This document shows positions 19,603 through 27,786 of a DNA stretch of 64,000 bases, in pieces (the first letter of the stretch is position 1; every line of letters starts with the position of its first letter). A program made the translations under genes and the position numbers. The notes below the pieces were generated by a model that was not told the DNA's origin, did not search any database, and worked only from the letters and a program-made list of their open reading frames with translations. Source of the DNA: Luteimonas sp. J29 (lineage in GTDB: Bacteria > Pseudomonadota > Gammaproteobacteria > Xanthomonadales > Xanthomonadaceae); assembly GCF_000472505.1 (NCBI RefSeq), contig NZ_AWZR01000014.1:1-64000 (forward strand). Direction: 5' to 3'.

Positions 19603-20028
19603 ATGTCCGCCAGCATCCACCGACCGTACGTGACGTCCTGTCCACCGCTCCACGCCGTGCTGCTCGGCGGCGCGGCGACCCTGTTCCTCGCTGCGCTGCT
19701 CAGCGATATCGCCTACACCCGCAGCTACGAGATCCAGTGGAACAACTTCGCCTCCTGGCTGATCGCCGGGGGCCTGGTGGTGGCGGGGGCGGCGCTGGTG
19801 TGCGCGATCCTCGGCCTGCTGCCGGCACGCCGCACCCGCCACTCGCTGCTGCACTTCGTGCTGCTGCTGGTGGCCTGGATCGTGGGCTTGCTCAACGCGC
19901 TCTGGCACGCGCGCGATGCCTGGGCCAGCATGCCGGGCGGGTTGGTGCTGTCGGTGATCACCGTCCTGTTGGCCTGCGCGGCGACCTGGCTCGGGTGCGG
20001 GGCCGTGCGCACCGGAGGTGCGCCATGA
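19603..20028 (+). CDS. DUF2231-type inner-membrane protein
   Basis: A 141-residue protein with four predicted helices: ALLGGAATLFLAALLSDIAY region, WLIAGGLVVAGAALVCAILG, LLHFVLLLVAWIVGLLNALW and LVLSVITVLLACAATWLG. The start at 19603 has GGGAGA upstream. It overlaps the PQQ dehydrogenase gene by four bases (ATGA). DUF2231 proteins are frequently paired with membrane-bound sugar or sorbosone dehydrogenases, where they may act as the membrane anchor or quinone-side partner; that role is inferred. Confidence 0.82.
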   Translation: MSASIHRPYVTSCPPLHAVLLGGAATLFLAALLSDIAYTRSYEIQWNNFASWLIAGGLVVAGAALVCAILGLLPARRTRHSLLHFVLLLVAWIVGLLNALWHARDAWASMPGGLVLSVITVLLACAATWLGCGAVRTGGAP

Positions 20029-21455
20029 ACCGCCTGGCCCCGGCCGCGCTCGCGCTGGCGACGATGCTGGCCGCCTGTTCGGGCGAACAGCCGCCCCTGC
20101 AGTACGGCGCCGACCCTGAGCTGCCCGAGCCGCGGCGCGGCCTGATGCCGGACATGGTGATCGCCAAGCCGGCGGGGTGGGGCGACCGCGTCCCGCTGGT
20201 GCCGGAGGGTTTCGAGGTGCGGGCGATCGCCACCGACCTGCTGATCCCCCGGCAGACGCTGGTGCTGCCCAATGGCGATATCCTGGTGGCCGAGGGCCGC
20301 GGCGGGAACGCGCCCAGGCTCAAGCCCAAGGACGTGATCGCCGGGCCGATCAAGGCCGCCGGCACCACCCAGGTCCAGAGCGGCAACCGCCTGACCCTGC
20401 TGCGCGACGCGGACGGCGATGGCGATTACGAGATCCAGACCGTGTTCGCCGCCAACCTCAACGCCCCCTACGGCCTGGCCCTGGTAGGCGACAGCCTGTA
20501 CGTGGCGAACCAGGACGCGGTGGTCCGTTTCGACTATACGCCCGGGCAGACCCAGGCCAGCGCGGCCACGCCCGAGACGCTTGCCCTGCTGCCGTCGGAG
20601 ATCAACCACCACTGGACCAAGGCGATGACCGCGAGCGCTGACGGACGCAGGCTCTACGTGGGCATCGGCTCCAACAGCAACATCACCGAGCGCGGCATGC
20701 TCGCCGAGCAGGACCGGGCGATGGTGTGGGAGATCGACGTGGCCAGCGGGATGCACCGCCCCTACGCCACCGGGCTGCGCAATCCGACCGCGCTCGCCAT
20801 CCAGCCGGGCAGCGGCCAGCTGTGGGCGGTGGTGAACGAGCGCGACGAGCTCGGCCCGAACCTGGTGCCCGACTACCTGACCTCGGTGCGCGAGGGCGGC
20901 TTCTACGGCTGGCCCTGGGCCTACTGGGGCCAGCACGTGGACGAGCGCGTGCGCCCGCGCAACCCGGAGAAGGTGGCCCAGGCGATCACGCCGGACTACA
21001 GCCTGGGCGCGCACGTTGCCGCGCTGGGCCTGGACTTCTCCAGCGCGGCGATGGGGCCGGCGTTCGCCGATGGCGCGTTCGTGGGCATGCACGGCAGCTG
21101 GAACCGCGCCGATCCGGTCGGCTACAAGGTGGTGTTCGTGCCGTTCCGCAACGGCCGCCCGGCGGGCGACCCGGTGGACTTCGTCACCGGCTTCCGCGAC
21201 GACGACGGCACCACGCGCGGGCGGCCGGTGGGCGTAACCGTGGACCCGCGCGGGGCGCTGATCGTGGCCGACGACCTGTCGAACACGATCTGGCGGGTGT
21301 CGCGCGTGGATGCGCCGGCCCTGGATCCTGTTCCGCCGCTGGGAGAGGACGCGGGCGGGATGGACGACCGGGACGGTGCGACGGGTGACGACACCGGGCC
21401 AGGGGACGACGAAGCCGGAACCACGCCCACACCGGCGCCGCCCCCGCCCGGTTGA
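20025..21455 (+). CDS. PQQ-dependent sugar/sorbosone dehydrogenase-like lipoprotein
   Basis: A 476-residue lipoprotein (lipobox MLAACS) with a six-bladed propeller typical of soluble glucose/sorbosone dehydrogenases. Recognisable parts are LIPRQTLVLPNGDILVAEGR, INHHWTKAMTASADGRRLYV, ATGLRNPTALAIQPGSGQLW, YGWPWAYWG, FVGMHGSWNRADPVGYKVVF and RPVGVTVDPRGALIVADDLS. The last 45 residues are an acidic and Pro-rich tail of low complexity. It probably oxidises a sugar or alcohol at the outer face of the inner membrane using PQQ, passing electrons to the chain; the substrate is unproven. Translationally coupled to the DUF2231 gene. Confidence 0.88.
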   Translation: MNRLAPAALALATMLAACSGEQPPLQYGADPELPEPRRGLMPDMVIAKPAGWGDRVPLVPEGFEVRAIATDLLIPRQTLVLPNGDILVAEGRGGNAPRLKPKDVIAGPIKAAGTTQVQSGNRLTLLRDADGDGDYEIQTVFAANLNAPYGLALVGDSLYVANQDAVVRFDYTPGQTQASAATPETLALLPSEINHHWTKAMTASADGRRLYVGIGSNSNITERGMLAEQDRAMVWEIDVASGMHRPYATGLRNPTALAIQPGSGQLWAVVNERDELGPNLVPDYLTSVREGGFYGWPWAYWGQHVDERVRPRNPEKVAQAITPDYSLGAHVAALGLDFSSAAMGPAFADGAFVGMHGSWNRADPVGYKVVFVPFRNGRPAGDPVDFVTGFRDDDGTTRGRPVGVTVDPRGALIVADDLSNTIWRVSRVDAPALDPVPPLGEDAGGMDDRDGATGDDTGPGDDEAGTTPTPAPPPPG

Positions 21456-21578
21456 TCCGCCCCGGGCCGGTCCTGGCGCGCACTGGACGGCCGCCCGGGC
21501 CGTGGGGGCGCCTGGGTGCCTGGGCGTGCCGGGAGGGGCCCGCGCCGGTTCGGCCGACAGCACGGGTATGGTGTGGTC

Positions 21579-22220
21579 ATGGTGGACGCCGCCCGCCCCC
21601 TCCAGGTCGCCTCCCTTCCGCCGGCCCTGCTGGCCGATGCCGCGCGCCTGCTGGCCGCGGGCATGCGCGACAACCCGCTGCACCTGCGCGTGTTCGGCGC
21701 CACGCAGGCGCGGCTCGAACCGTTGCTGGCCGACGCCTTCGTGCGGCTGCTGGACCGGCAGCGGCGCACCGGGCACGTGCTTGGCGCGTTCGACGGCGAA
21801 CGGCTGGTGGGGGTCGCCGCCATGGTGGCCCCGGGCCACTGCCAGCCGCCGGCGAGGGAGAAGGCCACGATGCTGCGGATCCTGGCGCGTGCCCGCTCGC
21901 TGCACCGCCTGCCCAGGATCGCCTGCTGGCTGCATGCCTGGCGCCGGCATGACCCGCGGTTCGACCACTGGCACCTGGGACCCGCGGCGGTGGCGCGCGG
22001 GCGGCGCGGGCAGGGTATCGGCACCCGGCTGATGGAGGCGGTGTGCGAGCGGCTCGATCGCTGCGGCGGCATCGGTTACCTGGAAACCGACAAGCCCGAG
22101 AACGTGCGCCTCTACCGCCGCGGCGGCTTCGAGGAAGCGGGACGGCAGCGGGTGCTGGGCGTGGACAACTGGTTCATGCTGCGCCATCCGCGCAGCCCCG
22201 GTCCGCCGCACTGTGCTTGA
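21579..22220 (+). CDS. GNAT-family N-acetyltransferase
   Basis: A 213-residue protein with the acetyl-CoA motif RRGQGIGTRLMEAVCERLD (R-x-x-G-x-G pattern) and the following strand GIGYLETDKPENVRLYRRGG with FEEAGRQRVLGV. The N-terminal 100 residues (LLADAARLLAAGMRDNPLHL and on) fit the acceptor side of the fold. Start 21579 is chosen as MVDAARPL. The substrate is unknown. Ends eight bases before the frame of the next gene's upstream region and may be cotranscribed with the HDOD gene. Confidence 0.85.
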   Translation: MVDAARPLQVASLPPALLADAARLLAAGMRDNPLHLRVFGATQARLEPLLADAFVRLLDRQRRTGHVLGAFDGERLVGVAAMVAPGHCQPPAREKATMLRILARARSLHRLPRIACWLHAWRRHDPRFDHWHLGPAAVARGRRGQGIGTRLMEAVCERLDRCGGIGYLETDKPENVRLYRRGGFEEAGRQRVLGVDNWFMLRHPRSPGPPHCA

Positions 22221-22281
22221 ATACGCCGCGGCGCCGGAGGGGAGACCGGCAGGTTTGGGGGGGGGCGAGCAGGGCGTGCCG

Positions 22282-23325
22282 ATGTCGTGGGTGGTGATCC
22301 TTGCGGTCGCGGCGGCGCTTGCGTCGGGCGGATGGCTGCTCGCGCGCATGCGCCGCGGCCGGGCACGGCTGGCGCCCGTGGCGGGCGGCGCGCCTGCATC
22401 GGCCCCGGGTGAAGCGGCCGCTGTGGACGGGGAAGGTGCACCGGCCGGCGCGGCCGACGACCCCGGCCCGGCGATGCTGCCGGCGGAGCGCGCGATCCTG
22501 GAGCAGCTGTGCGGACGCGCCGCGGCCAGCGCACGGCCCGCACCGCCGGGGGGCGACGGGGACCTGCAGGCCGCGGCCGAGGCGGCCGCGGTCGAGACCC
22601 TGGCCGGCATCCGCGCGCACCCGCGCTACGTGCCGCGCCGGCCGCAGCTGCTGCCGCAGCTCACCCGCGCGATCAACGATCCCGGGGCGAGCGCGCAGTC
22701 GATCGCCGCGATCCTCGCCCAGGATCCGGCGCTGGCAGGCAACCTGCTGCGCGTCGCCAACAGCGCCATGTACGCCCGCCGCGGCGGTCCGGTCGAACAC
22801 TTGGAGCGGGCGGTGGCCCTGCTCGGCACCGACGGCCTGCGCCGCACCGCGATGGCCGCGCTGCTGCAGCCGGTGATCGCCGACGACGGCAGTCTGTTCG
22901 CCCGCTGCGCGACGCTGCTCTGGCGACATACCCTGCAGTCGGCCGGCTTCGCCCTGCAGCCGGCGCCCGGTGTCGCGCGCGACGACCTGCACTCGGCCCA
23001 GCTGCTGGCCCTGGTGTGTGGACTGGGCGCGGTGGTGGTGGTGCAGGTGATGCGCGACAGCTGGGGGAAGGGCGGCGCCGGCGTGCCTGGCGTGGACACC
23101 ATGGTGTCGCTGCTCGATGCCTGGTCGGTGCGCTGTGCGCGCGCGATCTCGGCCGACTGGGGCCTGTCCGAACGCGTGCGGCAGGCGATGGACCAGTTGG
23201 CCGACGACCTGCCCGACGATGCGCTGGGGCCGCTGGCGCGCCGCGTGCGCATGGGCCGCGCGCTCGCCGCCGGGCAGATGCTGGATACCGATGGCCCGGC
23301 GCCCGGCGGGGCGGGGCAGGCGTGA
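22282..23325 (+). CDS. Membrane-anchored HDOD-domain protein
   Basis: A 347-residue protein with one N-terminal helix (MSWVVILAVAAALASGGWLL) and a linker rich in Ala/Gly. The HDOD domain runs from about residue 115: RPQLLPQLTRAINDPGASAQ, SIAAILAQDPALAGNLLRVA, NSAMYARRGGPVEHLERAVA and LLGTDGLRRTAMAALLQP. HDOD domains are non-catalytic relatives of HD phosphohydrolases found in bacterial signalling proteins, often linked to c-di-GMP and motility. Two other c-di-GMP proteins (the methyltransferase fusion and the MASE2 cyclase) lie in this window, but no direct link is shown. Confidence 0.85.
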   Translation: MSWVVILAVAAALASGGWLLARMRRGRARLAPVAGGAPASAPGEAAAVDGEGAPAGAADDPGPAMLPAERAILEQLCGRAAASARPAPPGGDGDLQAAAEAAAVETLAGIRAHPRYVPRRPQLLPQLTRAINDPGASAQSIAAILAQDPALAGNLLRVANSAMYARRGGPVEHLERAVALLGTDGLRRTAMAALLQPVIADDGSLFARCATLLWRHTLQSAGFALQPAPGVARDDLHSAQLLALVCGLGAVVVVQVMRDSWGKGGAGVPGVDTMVSLLDAWSVRCARAISADWGLSERVRQAMDQLADDLPDDALGPLARRVRMGRALAAGQMLDTDGPAPGGAGQA

Positions 23326-23480
23326 GGAGGGCCCCGCGCCACGCCCGTGGCGGCCCGGCTGCCGGCCCCGCCGCGGGGCACGACGCGATGACGTGCCGGG
23401 CGCGGCCGACGGCGCTGCCGGGGGCTGACGTGGATGGGGTGCGCATGGTTTGCTTGGCGGACGCACCCGGCGAGGCATCG

Positions 23481-24428
23481 ATGCGGCGGCCCAGGTTTCC
23501 CCCGCTCCACCTGCTGTTGGCGCTCGCCTTCGCCGCGGGCTGCGCGGTGTCGCCCGGCGCGCGCACCGCGCCGCCGGACTCCGACGAGGGGCCGCTGTCG
23601 CGCAGCGTGGTGCGGCCCAGCGCGGCGCCCGATCCCAGGGCCGTGGCGCCGCCCGCGTTCGAGTACGCCTACGTGCCGCCCGCGTCGGCGGACCTGCAGC
23701 GCATCCACGAGCGCGTGCGCGACGCCGACCTGTTGCGCCGGCTGCCGGAGGTCCAGGCCATCGACGGCATGTTCGCGCTGCCCCGGCGGCTGCGCTACGT
23801 GACCGCCGAGTGCGGTGAGTTCGGCGCGTTCTACCGGCCGGCCGAGGTCGAGGTGGTGCTGTGCTACGAAACCCTGCGCGTGCTCTATGAGCGCGGCAAG
23901 GCGCACCAGCAGGCCCTCGGCCGCGGCGACGAGCATCCGCTGCGCTACGTGCGCGCCAACGTGCGCTTCATCGTGCTGCATGAAACCGGGCATGCGCTGG
24001 TGCACCTGCTGGACCTGCCGGTGACCGGCCGCCTCGAGGACGCGGTGGACCAGCTCGCGGCGATCCTCATGCTGCGTTTCGCGAGCCTGGAGGAAACCCC
24101 CGGCGAGGTGATCGAGAACCTGCGCCTGGCCGCCAACTGGATGCTCTCGCGCAGCACCGGCGCCTACAACCTCGATGCCTACGCCGGCGAACACGCGCTC
24201 GGCGAGCAGCGCTATTTCAACCTGCAGTGTCTGATCTACGGCACCGACCCGGCGGGTTTCGCGGGCATGGTCGCCGCCGGCGACCTGACCGCCGAGCGGG
24301 CCCGGGGGTGCCCGCGCGAAACCCGCCGCGTCAGCCGCGCCTGGGTGCGGCTGCTGCTGCCGCACCTGGCGCCCGGCTACGAGGCCTACCGCGAGGAAGG
24401 CGCGCGTTACCTGATGCGCGGCGACTGA
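23481..24428 (+). CDS. DUF4344-family putative zinc metallopeptidase lipoprotein
   Basis: A 315-residue lipoprotein (MRRPRFPPLHLLLALAFAAG with Cys at 21). The zinc motif HETGHAL lies in RFIVLHETGHALVHLLDLPV, and LEDAVDQLAAILMLRF likely provides the third ligand. Earlier, GEFGAFYRPAEVEVVLCYE with ETLRVLYER matches the substrate-cleft region of the family. The peptidase activity is predicted from the motif, not proven. An upstream start at 23446 would add residues before the signal and is less likely. Confidence 0.82.
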   Translation: MRRPRFPPLHLLLALAFAAGCAVSPGARTAPPDSDEGPLSRSVVRPSAAPDPRAVAPPAFEYAYVPPASADLQRIHERVRDADLLRRLPEVQAIDGMFALPRRLRYVTAECGEFGAFYRPAEVEVVLCYETLRVLYERGKAHQQALGRGDEHPLRYVRANVRFIVLHETGHALVHLLDLPVTGRLEDAVDQLAAILMLRFASLEETPGEVIENLRLAANWMLSRSTGAYNLDAYAGEHALGEQRYFNLQCLIYGTDPAGFAGMVAAGDLTAERARGCPRETRRVSRAWVRLLLPHLAPGYEAYREEGARYLMRGD

Positions 24429-24458
24429 CGGCGCCGTTGTCGGCCGGATCGCCCCCGG

Positions 24459-24992
24459 TTATTGCGCGCGGCGCGTGACCCGGCGCGCCGCCGCCTTCAG
24501 CCCGGTCTTGGCCTCGGCCACGGCGGTGAGCGCGGCGGCGGCCGGCGAGGCCTTCCACTCCTCGTAGGCGACGTCCAGGCCGGCACGCTCTTTTGCGGTG
24601 AACAGCTTGCGCGCCATCGAGAACATGGTGCTTTCCTCCTCGCTGGCGTGGTGGTCGATCATCTCGCCGAACACCTTGACCCGTCCGGCGAACTGCGGCG
24701 TGCCGAACTCGGCCGCGTGCACGTCGGGCGGCACCGTCTTCTCGACGGCGCGATGTTCCTCCACCGCCTCGGCGTGGGTCTTGAGCCCGTCGCGGTCGGC
24801 GCGCTCGGCGAACATCGGGTAGAAGACGGTCTCCTCCCACTTGGCGTGCGGCAACAGGTTGGCCTTGATCCTGGCGAGCAGGTCGGCGCGCTTCTTCGCC
24901 GCGCGGTCGGTGGTGCCTTCCATCTGTTCGAACAGTTGCCGCAGCTCGTCGTGCTCGGCCCTGAGCGTCTTCAGTATGTCGCGCGTCGCCAT
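24459..24992 (-). CDS. Hemerythrin HHE-domain protein
   Basis: A 177-residue cytosolic protein; GAGGAA seven bases upstream supports ATG 24992. It is a four-helix hemerythrin-like domain: ILKTLRAEHDELRQLFEQME (first His), LLPHAKWEETVFYPMFAE (HxxxE), AVEEHRAVEKTV (His) and FGEMIDHHASEEESTMFSMA (HHxxxE pattern). A lysine/alanine-rich tail follows. Such proteins bind a di-iron centre and are tied to oxygen, NO or iron homeostasis. No operon partners. Confidence 0.9.
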   Translation of the reverse strand: MATRDILKTLRAEHDELRQLFEQMEGTTDRAAKKRADLLARIKANLLPHAKWEETVFYPMFAERADRDGLKTHAEAVEEHRAVEKTVPPDVHAAEFGTPQFAGRVKVFGEMIDHHASEEESTMFSMARKLFTAKERAGLDVAYEEWKASPAAAALTAVAEAKTGLKAAARRVTRRAQ

Positions 24993-25092
24993 GGTGCATT
25001 CCTCGTGGCAGGGAGCGAAGACCATGCGGCAGCGGCCGTGGTGGCGACGTGAGCGGACGGGCGGCGGCCGTCCGGGCCGTGGAGGGAACGGG

Positions 25093-25764
25093 TCAGGCGC
25101 TGCCCGGCCCCGCGGCCAGGCGGTTGATCGCGTCGTTCTCCACCACCCGGGGCGGGGACGGCATGGCCGCGAGTGCCAGCATCGCGCGGCCGAGGTGCGC
25201 GGTGCTGGTCAGCAGCCCCGGCGCCAGCCTCGCGCCCACGCCCATCAGCGGCGCGGCCACCGCGTAGAACGGGCGCATCCAGCGGTGCGGGCTGCGTTCG
25301 CCGTGCGCCGGCCGGATCCCGCCGGGGCGCAGCATCACCGTGGTGAGCGGCAGCGCCTGCAGCGCGACCTCGGTCTCGCCCTTGATCCGCAGCGGCATGA
25401 TCCGGCTGCCGGGATCGGCGTGCGCGCCCGAAACGTAGAGCAGGCGCGCGCGCGGATTGCGTTCGGCGAAGGCGCGGGCCACGTGCAGGGTGAGGTCGAA
25501 GGTGACGTGGCGGTAGCGCCCCTGTGGCGTGCCCACGGGCGGGGCGCCGGCGCAGTAGAAGCAGGCATCGAACGGCGCCAGGCGGTCGAGGACGCCTTCG
25601 AGGGCGTCGAAGCGTTCGACCACCAGGTCCTGCACCCGCGGATCGGCGTGGCCGATCGCGCGCCGGCCGAGTACCGCCACCGCCGACACGTCCGGACGGG
25701 CGAGCGCTTCGACCAGCACGCCCTGCCCGACCAGCCCCGTGGCGCCCGTCATCAGGATCCGCAT
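25093..25764 (-). CDS. NAD(P)H-binding atypical SDR protein (NmrA/YbjT-like)
   Basis: A 223-residue protein with the nucleotide-binding motif MRILMTGATGLVGQGVLVEA. It continues with CFYCAGAPPVG, LLYVSGAHADPGSRIMPLRI and KGETEVALQALPLTTVMLRP, the latter holding a Lys but no classic YxxxK. This fits the short atypical SDR group that often binds NAD(P) without known catalysis. Its start at 25764 is the first ATG and gives a standard N-terminus. Confidence 0.85.
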   Translation of the reverse strand: MRILMTGATGLVGQGVLVEALARPDVSAVAVLGRRAIGHADPRVQDLVVERFDALEGVLDRLAPFDACFYCAGAPPVGTPQGRYRHVTFDLTLHVARAFAERNPRARLLYVSGAHADPGSRIMPLRIKGETEVALQALPLTTVMLRPGGIRPAHGERSPHRWMRPFYAVAAPLMGVGARLAPGLLTSTAHLGRAMLALAAMPSPPRVVENDAINRLAAGPGSA

Positions 25765-25864
25765 GGTGCCTCCAACGCAAGCTCCCGGCGCAGTCTAGCG
25801 ACCGCGTTCGCCGTGCGTCGACGGGCGCCCGACGCGGCGCGGCGCGACCGCGCGCCGGCGCCGC

Positions 25865-26356
25865 TCAGTCCAGCGCCTCGAGGATGACACCCCAGCCGCC
25901 GGGTGGCCGATGCGCGGCGAGCGCGTCGCGGACCACGTCGTCCACGACCAGGTCGGCCGGGATCCCGGCGCGCCGGAACATGTGCACTGCGCCGGCACCG
26001 GGTGGCGGGGCGTCCGCGGCGCCCGGCCCGCGCTGGCCCAGCACGTTGAACAGCTGGTAGTCGTGCCGGACCGCGCCGCTGCCGCGGATCGACAGCCGCG
26101 CCCGGAAGGACTGGAAGTTGTCGGCGCCCGCGGCACGCAGGGTGGCGATGAAGGCGTCGCTGGCGAGCACCGTGCCGCCGGTCATGAAGTGCGGCAGCCA
26201 GGCATCGTCCGGGGCGTCGAGCTCGAACTCGAGCGGCGGCAGGCCGGTGGTTTCGATGGGCCGCCCCTGCAGCACACTCGCGTCGTGCAGCGCCGGCTGC
26301 GAGACGATGCCGTGGTCGTGCGAGTAGTCCTCGTACAGCCGGTACCAGCCGCGCAT
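25865..26356 (-). CDS. Imm11/DUF1629-family protein
   Basis: A 163-residue protein: [20 protein letters not shown], then LEFELDAPDDAWLPHFMTGG, VLASDAFIATLRAAGADNFQ and RHDYQLFNVLGQRG. This order (a target strand, an 'LxxxGxxxLVS' helix and the DNYQ-FxVRL core) matches Imm11 (DUF1629), a fold named as a polymorphic-toxin immunity protein but also found without toxins. Its start shares a base with the stop of the FKBP gene (TGATG on the minus strand), so they are coupled. No toxin partner is visible nearby. Confidence 0.72.
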   Translation of the reverse strand: MRGWYRLYEDYSHDHGIVSQPALHDASVLQGRPIETTGLPPLEFELDAPDDAWLPHFMTGGTVLASDAFIATLRAAGADNFQSFRARLSIRGSGAVRHDYQLFNVLGQRGPGAADAPPPGAGAVHMFRRAGIPADLVVDDVVRDALAAHRPPGGWGVILEALD

Positions 26357-26790
26357 CAGCGGCGGATGTCCAGCAGTTCGACCTCGAACACCAGCGAGGC
26401 GCCCGGCGGGATCACCTTGCCGGCGCCGCGCTCGCCGTATCCCAGCCAGGCAGGGATGTACAGCTCGCGCTTGCCGCCCGGCTGCATGCCCTCCAGGCCC
26501 TCGTCCCAGCCGCGGATCACGCGGCCGGCGCCGAGCCGGAACACGAACGGCTGGCCGCGGTCGCGCGAGCTGTCGAACTTCGCGCCGCGCCGGTCGGGCG
26601 CCTTCTCGTCGTAGAGCCAGCCGGTGTAGTGGACGGCCACCTCGTCGCCGGCCTTCGCCGCCGGTCCGTCGCCCACGGCGACGTCGACGCGCTGGAGATC
26701 GGGGACGTCGCCGCCGGTGTAGGGCAGCGGTCCGCCGCAGGCGGCGAGGAGCGCGAGCAGGCAGGTCGCAAGGAGGATGCGGAACGTCAT
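26356..26790 (-). CDS. FKBP-type peptidyl-prolyl isomerase lipoprotein
   Basis: A 144-residue lipoprotein (lipobox LLAACG). The FKBP domain spans most of the mature part: [54 protein letters not shown] and [20 protein letters not shown] with [10 protein letters not shown]. The aromatic ligand pocket residues (Y, F, D, W, Y, F) are present, so the isomerase should be active in the envelope. It is first of a coupled pair with the Imm11-like gene. Confidence 0.92.
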   Translation of the reverse strand: MTFRILLATCLLALLAACGGPLPYTGGDVPDLQRVDVAVGDGPAAKAGDEVAVHYTGWLYDEKAPDRRGAKFDSSRDRGQPFVFRLGAGRVIRGWDEGLEGMQPGGKRELYIPAWLGYGERGAGKVIPPGASLVFEVELLDIRR

Positions 26791-26850
26791 GCGGCGGGAC
26801 AGCGGGTTGCGGGGGAACGCAGAGGATAGCCTGCGCCGGCCCCGGTGCCG

Positions 26851-27786
26851 TCAGAATGCCACGACGCCCTGCACCCGGAGGTAGCGGTACGCGTACGCGT
26901 CGGTGCCGTCCCCGGCCAGGACCGGGGTATCGGAGTAGCCGGCGTCCACGCGCAGCCAGGCATCGCGCCAGCGCGGCGTCTCCAGGCCGACCTCGACCAT
27001 GCGCGCGCGCCGCCAGGCGTCGTCGGCATTGCGCTGCCGGCCGATGCCCGCGAGGGCGCGCCACTGGTATCCGCCGACGAAGCGCCGCCAGCCGACGACG
27101 CCCAACGTTTCGCCGTACCACGATGGCGAGAAGTAGTCCGCTTCGCGCGGATGGCTGTTGCGGTAGTACCGGCTGCGCAGCTGCAGGCTGACGCCCTGGG
27201 AGGGGACCAGCGCATGCACCAGGTGGCCCCGCAGGTGGGTGCGCAGGTTGCGGCCGGTCCCGAAGTGCTGGGCGCCGCCGAGCAGGGTGGCCGACCAGCG
27301 CTCGCCCATCGGCAGGTCGACCGTCGCGCCGGCGAAGGTATGGACCCAGCCATTGGCCACGCCACTGCGCGTCTCGAGCGTGTCGCGTTCGACGAAGACC
27401 TCCTTGCGCCGCGCGTCGAGGCTGTGGATCGAGGCCCGGCCGACGAGGTCGTCGCCATTGCTGCCAAGGTCGCCCAGCCACCGCCACGTGCCGAGGTCGC
27501 CGGCGCCGGAGAGGTAGGCGCGCTCCTCGTGGCGGTGCCAGCCGTCGCCGGAGAACTCGGCGCGTTCGACCTTCGCGCCCCACCAGTGGTCGAGGTCGCG
27601 ATGGACCACGTCCCAGCCCAGGGCCAGGCGACGGGTGTCGTTGCCGTCGGCATCCGAACTGGCCCAGGCATCGACGCGCACCGCCTGGCGAGCGACGTCG
27701 TCGCCGTCGTCGGCGGGCGCCGGTGCGGACGCCGCCAAGGTGGCGACCAGCAGCGGAGCTGCGAGGAGATGTGCGAGGCGGCTCAT
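26851..27786 (-). CDS. Outer-membrane beta-barrel protein (YaiO-like)
   Basis: A 311-residue exported protein with a signal peptide (MSRLAHLLAAPLLVATLAAS). The mature sequence is a series of amphipathic strands rich in W, Y and R (DTRRLALGWDVVHRDLDHWW and similar), ending in aromatic Phe (GVVAF), the classic C-terminal signature for BAM assembly. The ATG overlaps the glycosyltransferase stop by four bases, so they form an operon. A role in export or modification of a surface glycan is plausible from this pairing, but unproven. Confidence 0.75.
   Translation of the reverse strand: MSRLAHLLAAPLLVATLAASAPAPADDGDDVARQAVRVDAWASSDADGNDTRRLALGWDVVHRDLDHWWGAKVERAEFSGDGWHRHEERAYLSGAGDLGTWRWLGDLGSNGDDLVGRASIHSLDARRKEVFVERDTLETRSGVANGWVHTFAGATVDLPMGERWSATLLGGAQHFGTGRNLRTHLRGHLVHALVPSQGVSLQLRSRYYRNSHPREADYFSPSWYGETLGVVGWRRFVGGYQWRALAGIGRQRNADDAWRRARMVEVGLETPRWRDAWLRVDAGYSDTPVLAGDGTDAYAYRYLRVQGVVAF

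Noticed and set aside
19725-22610. Very long open frame on the minus strand opposite the PQQ dehydrogenase and neighbours
   Set aside because: Composition is Arg/Pro/His-rich without domains, and the plus strand encodes recognisable proteins; it is a shadow of GC-rich codon bias.
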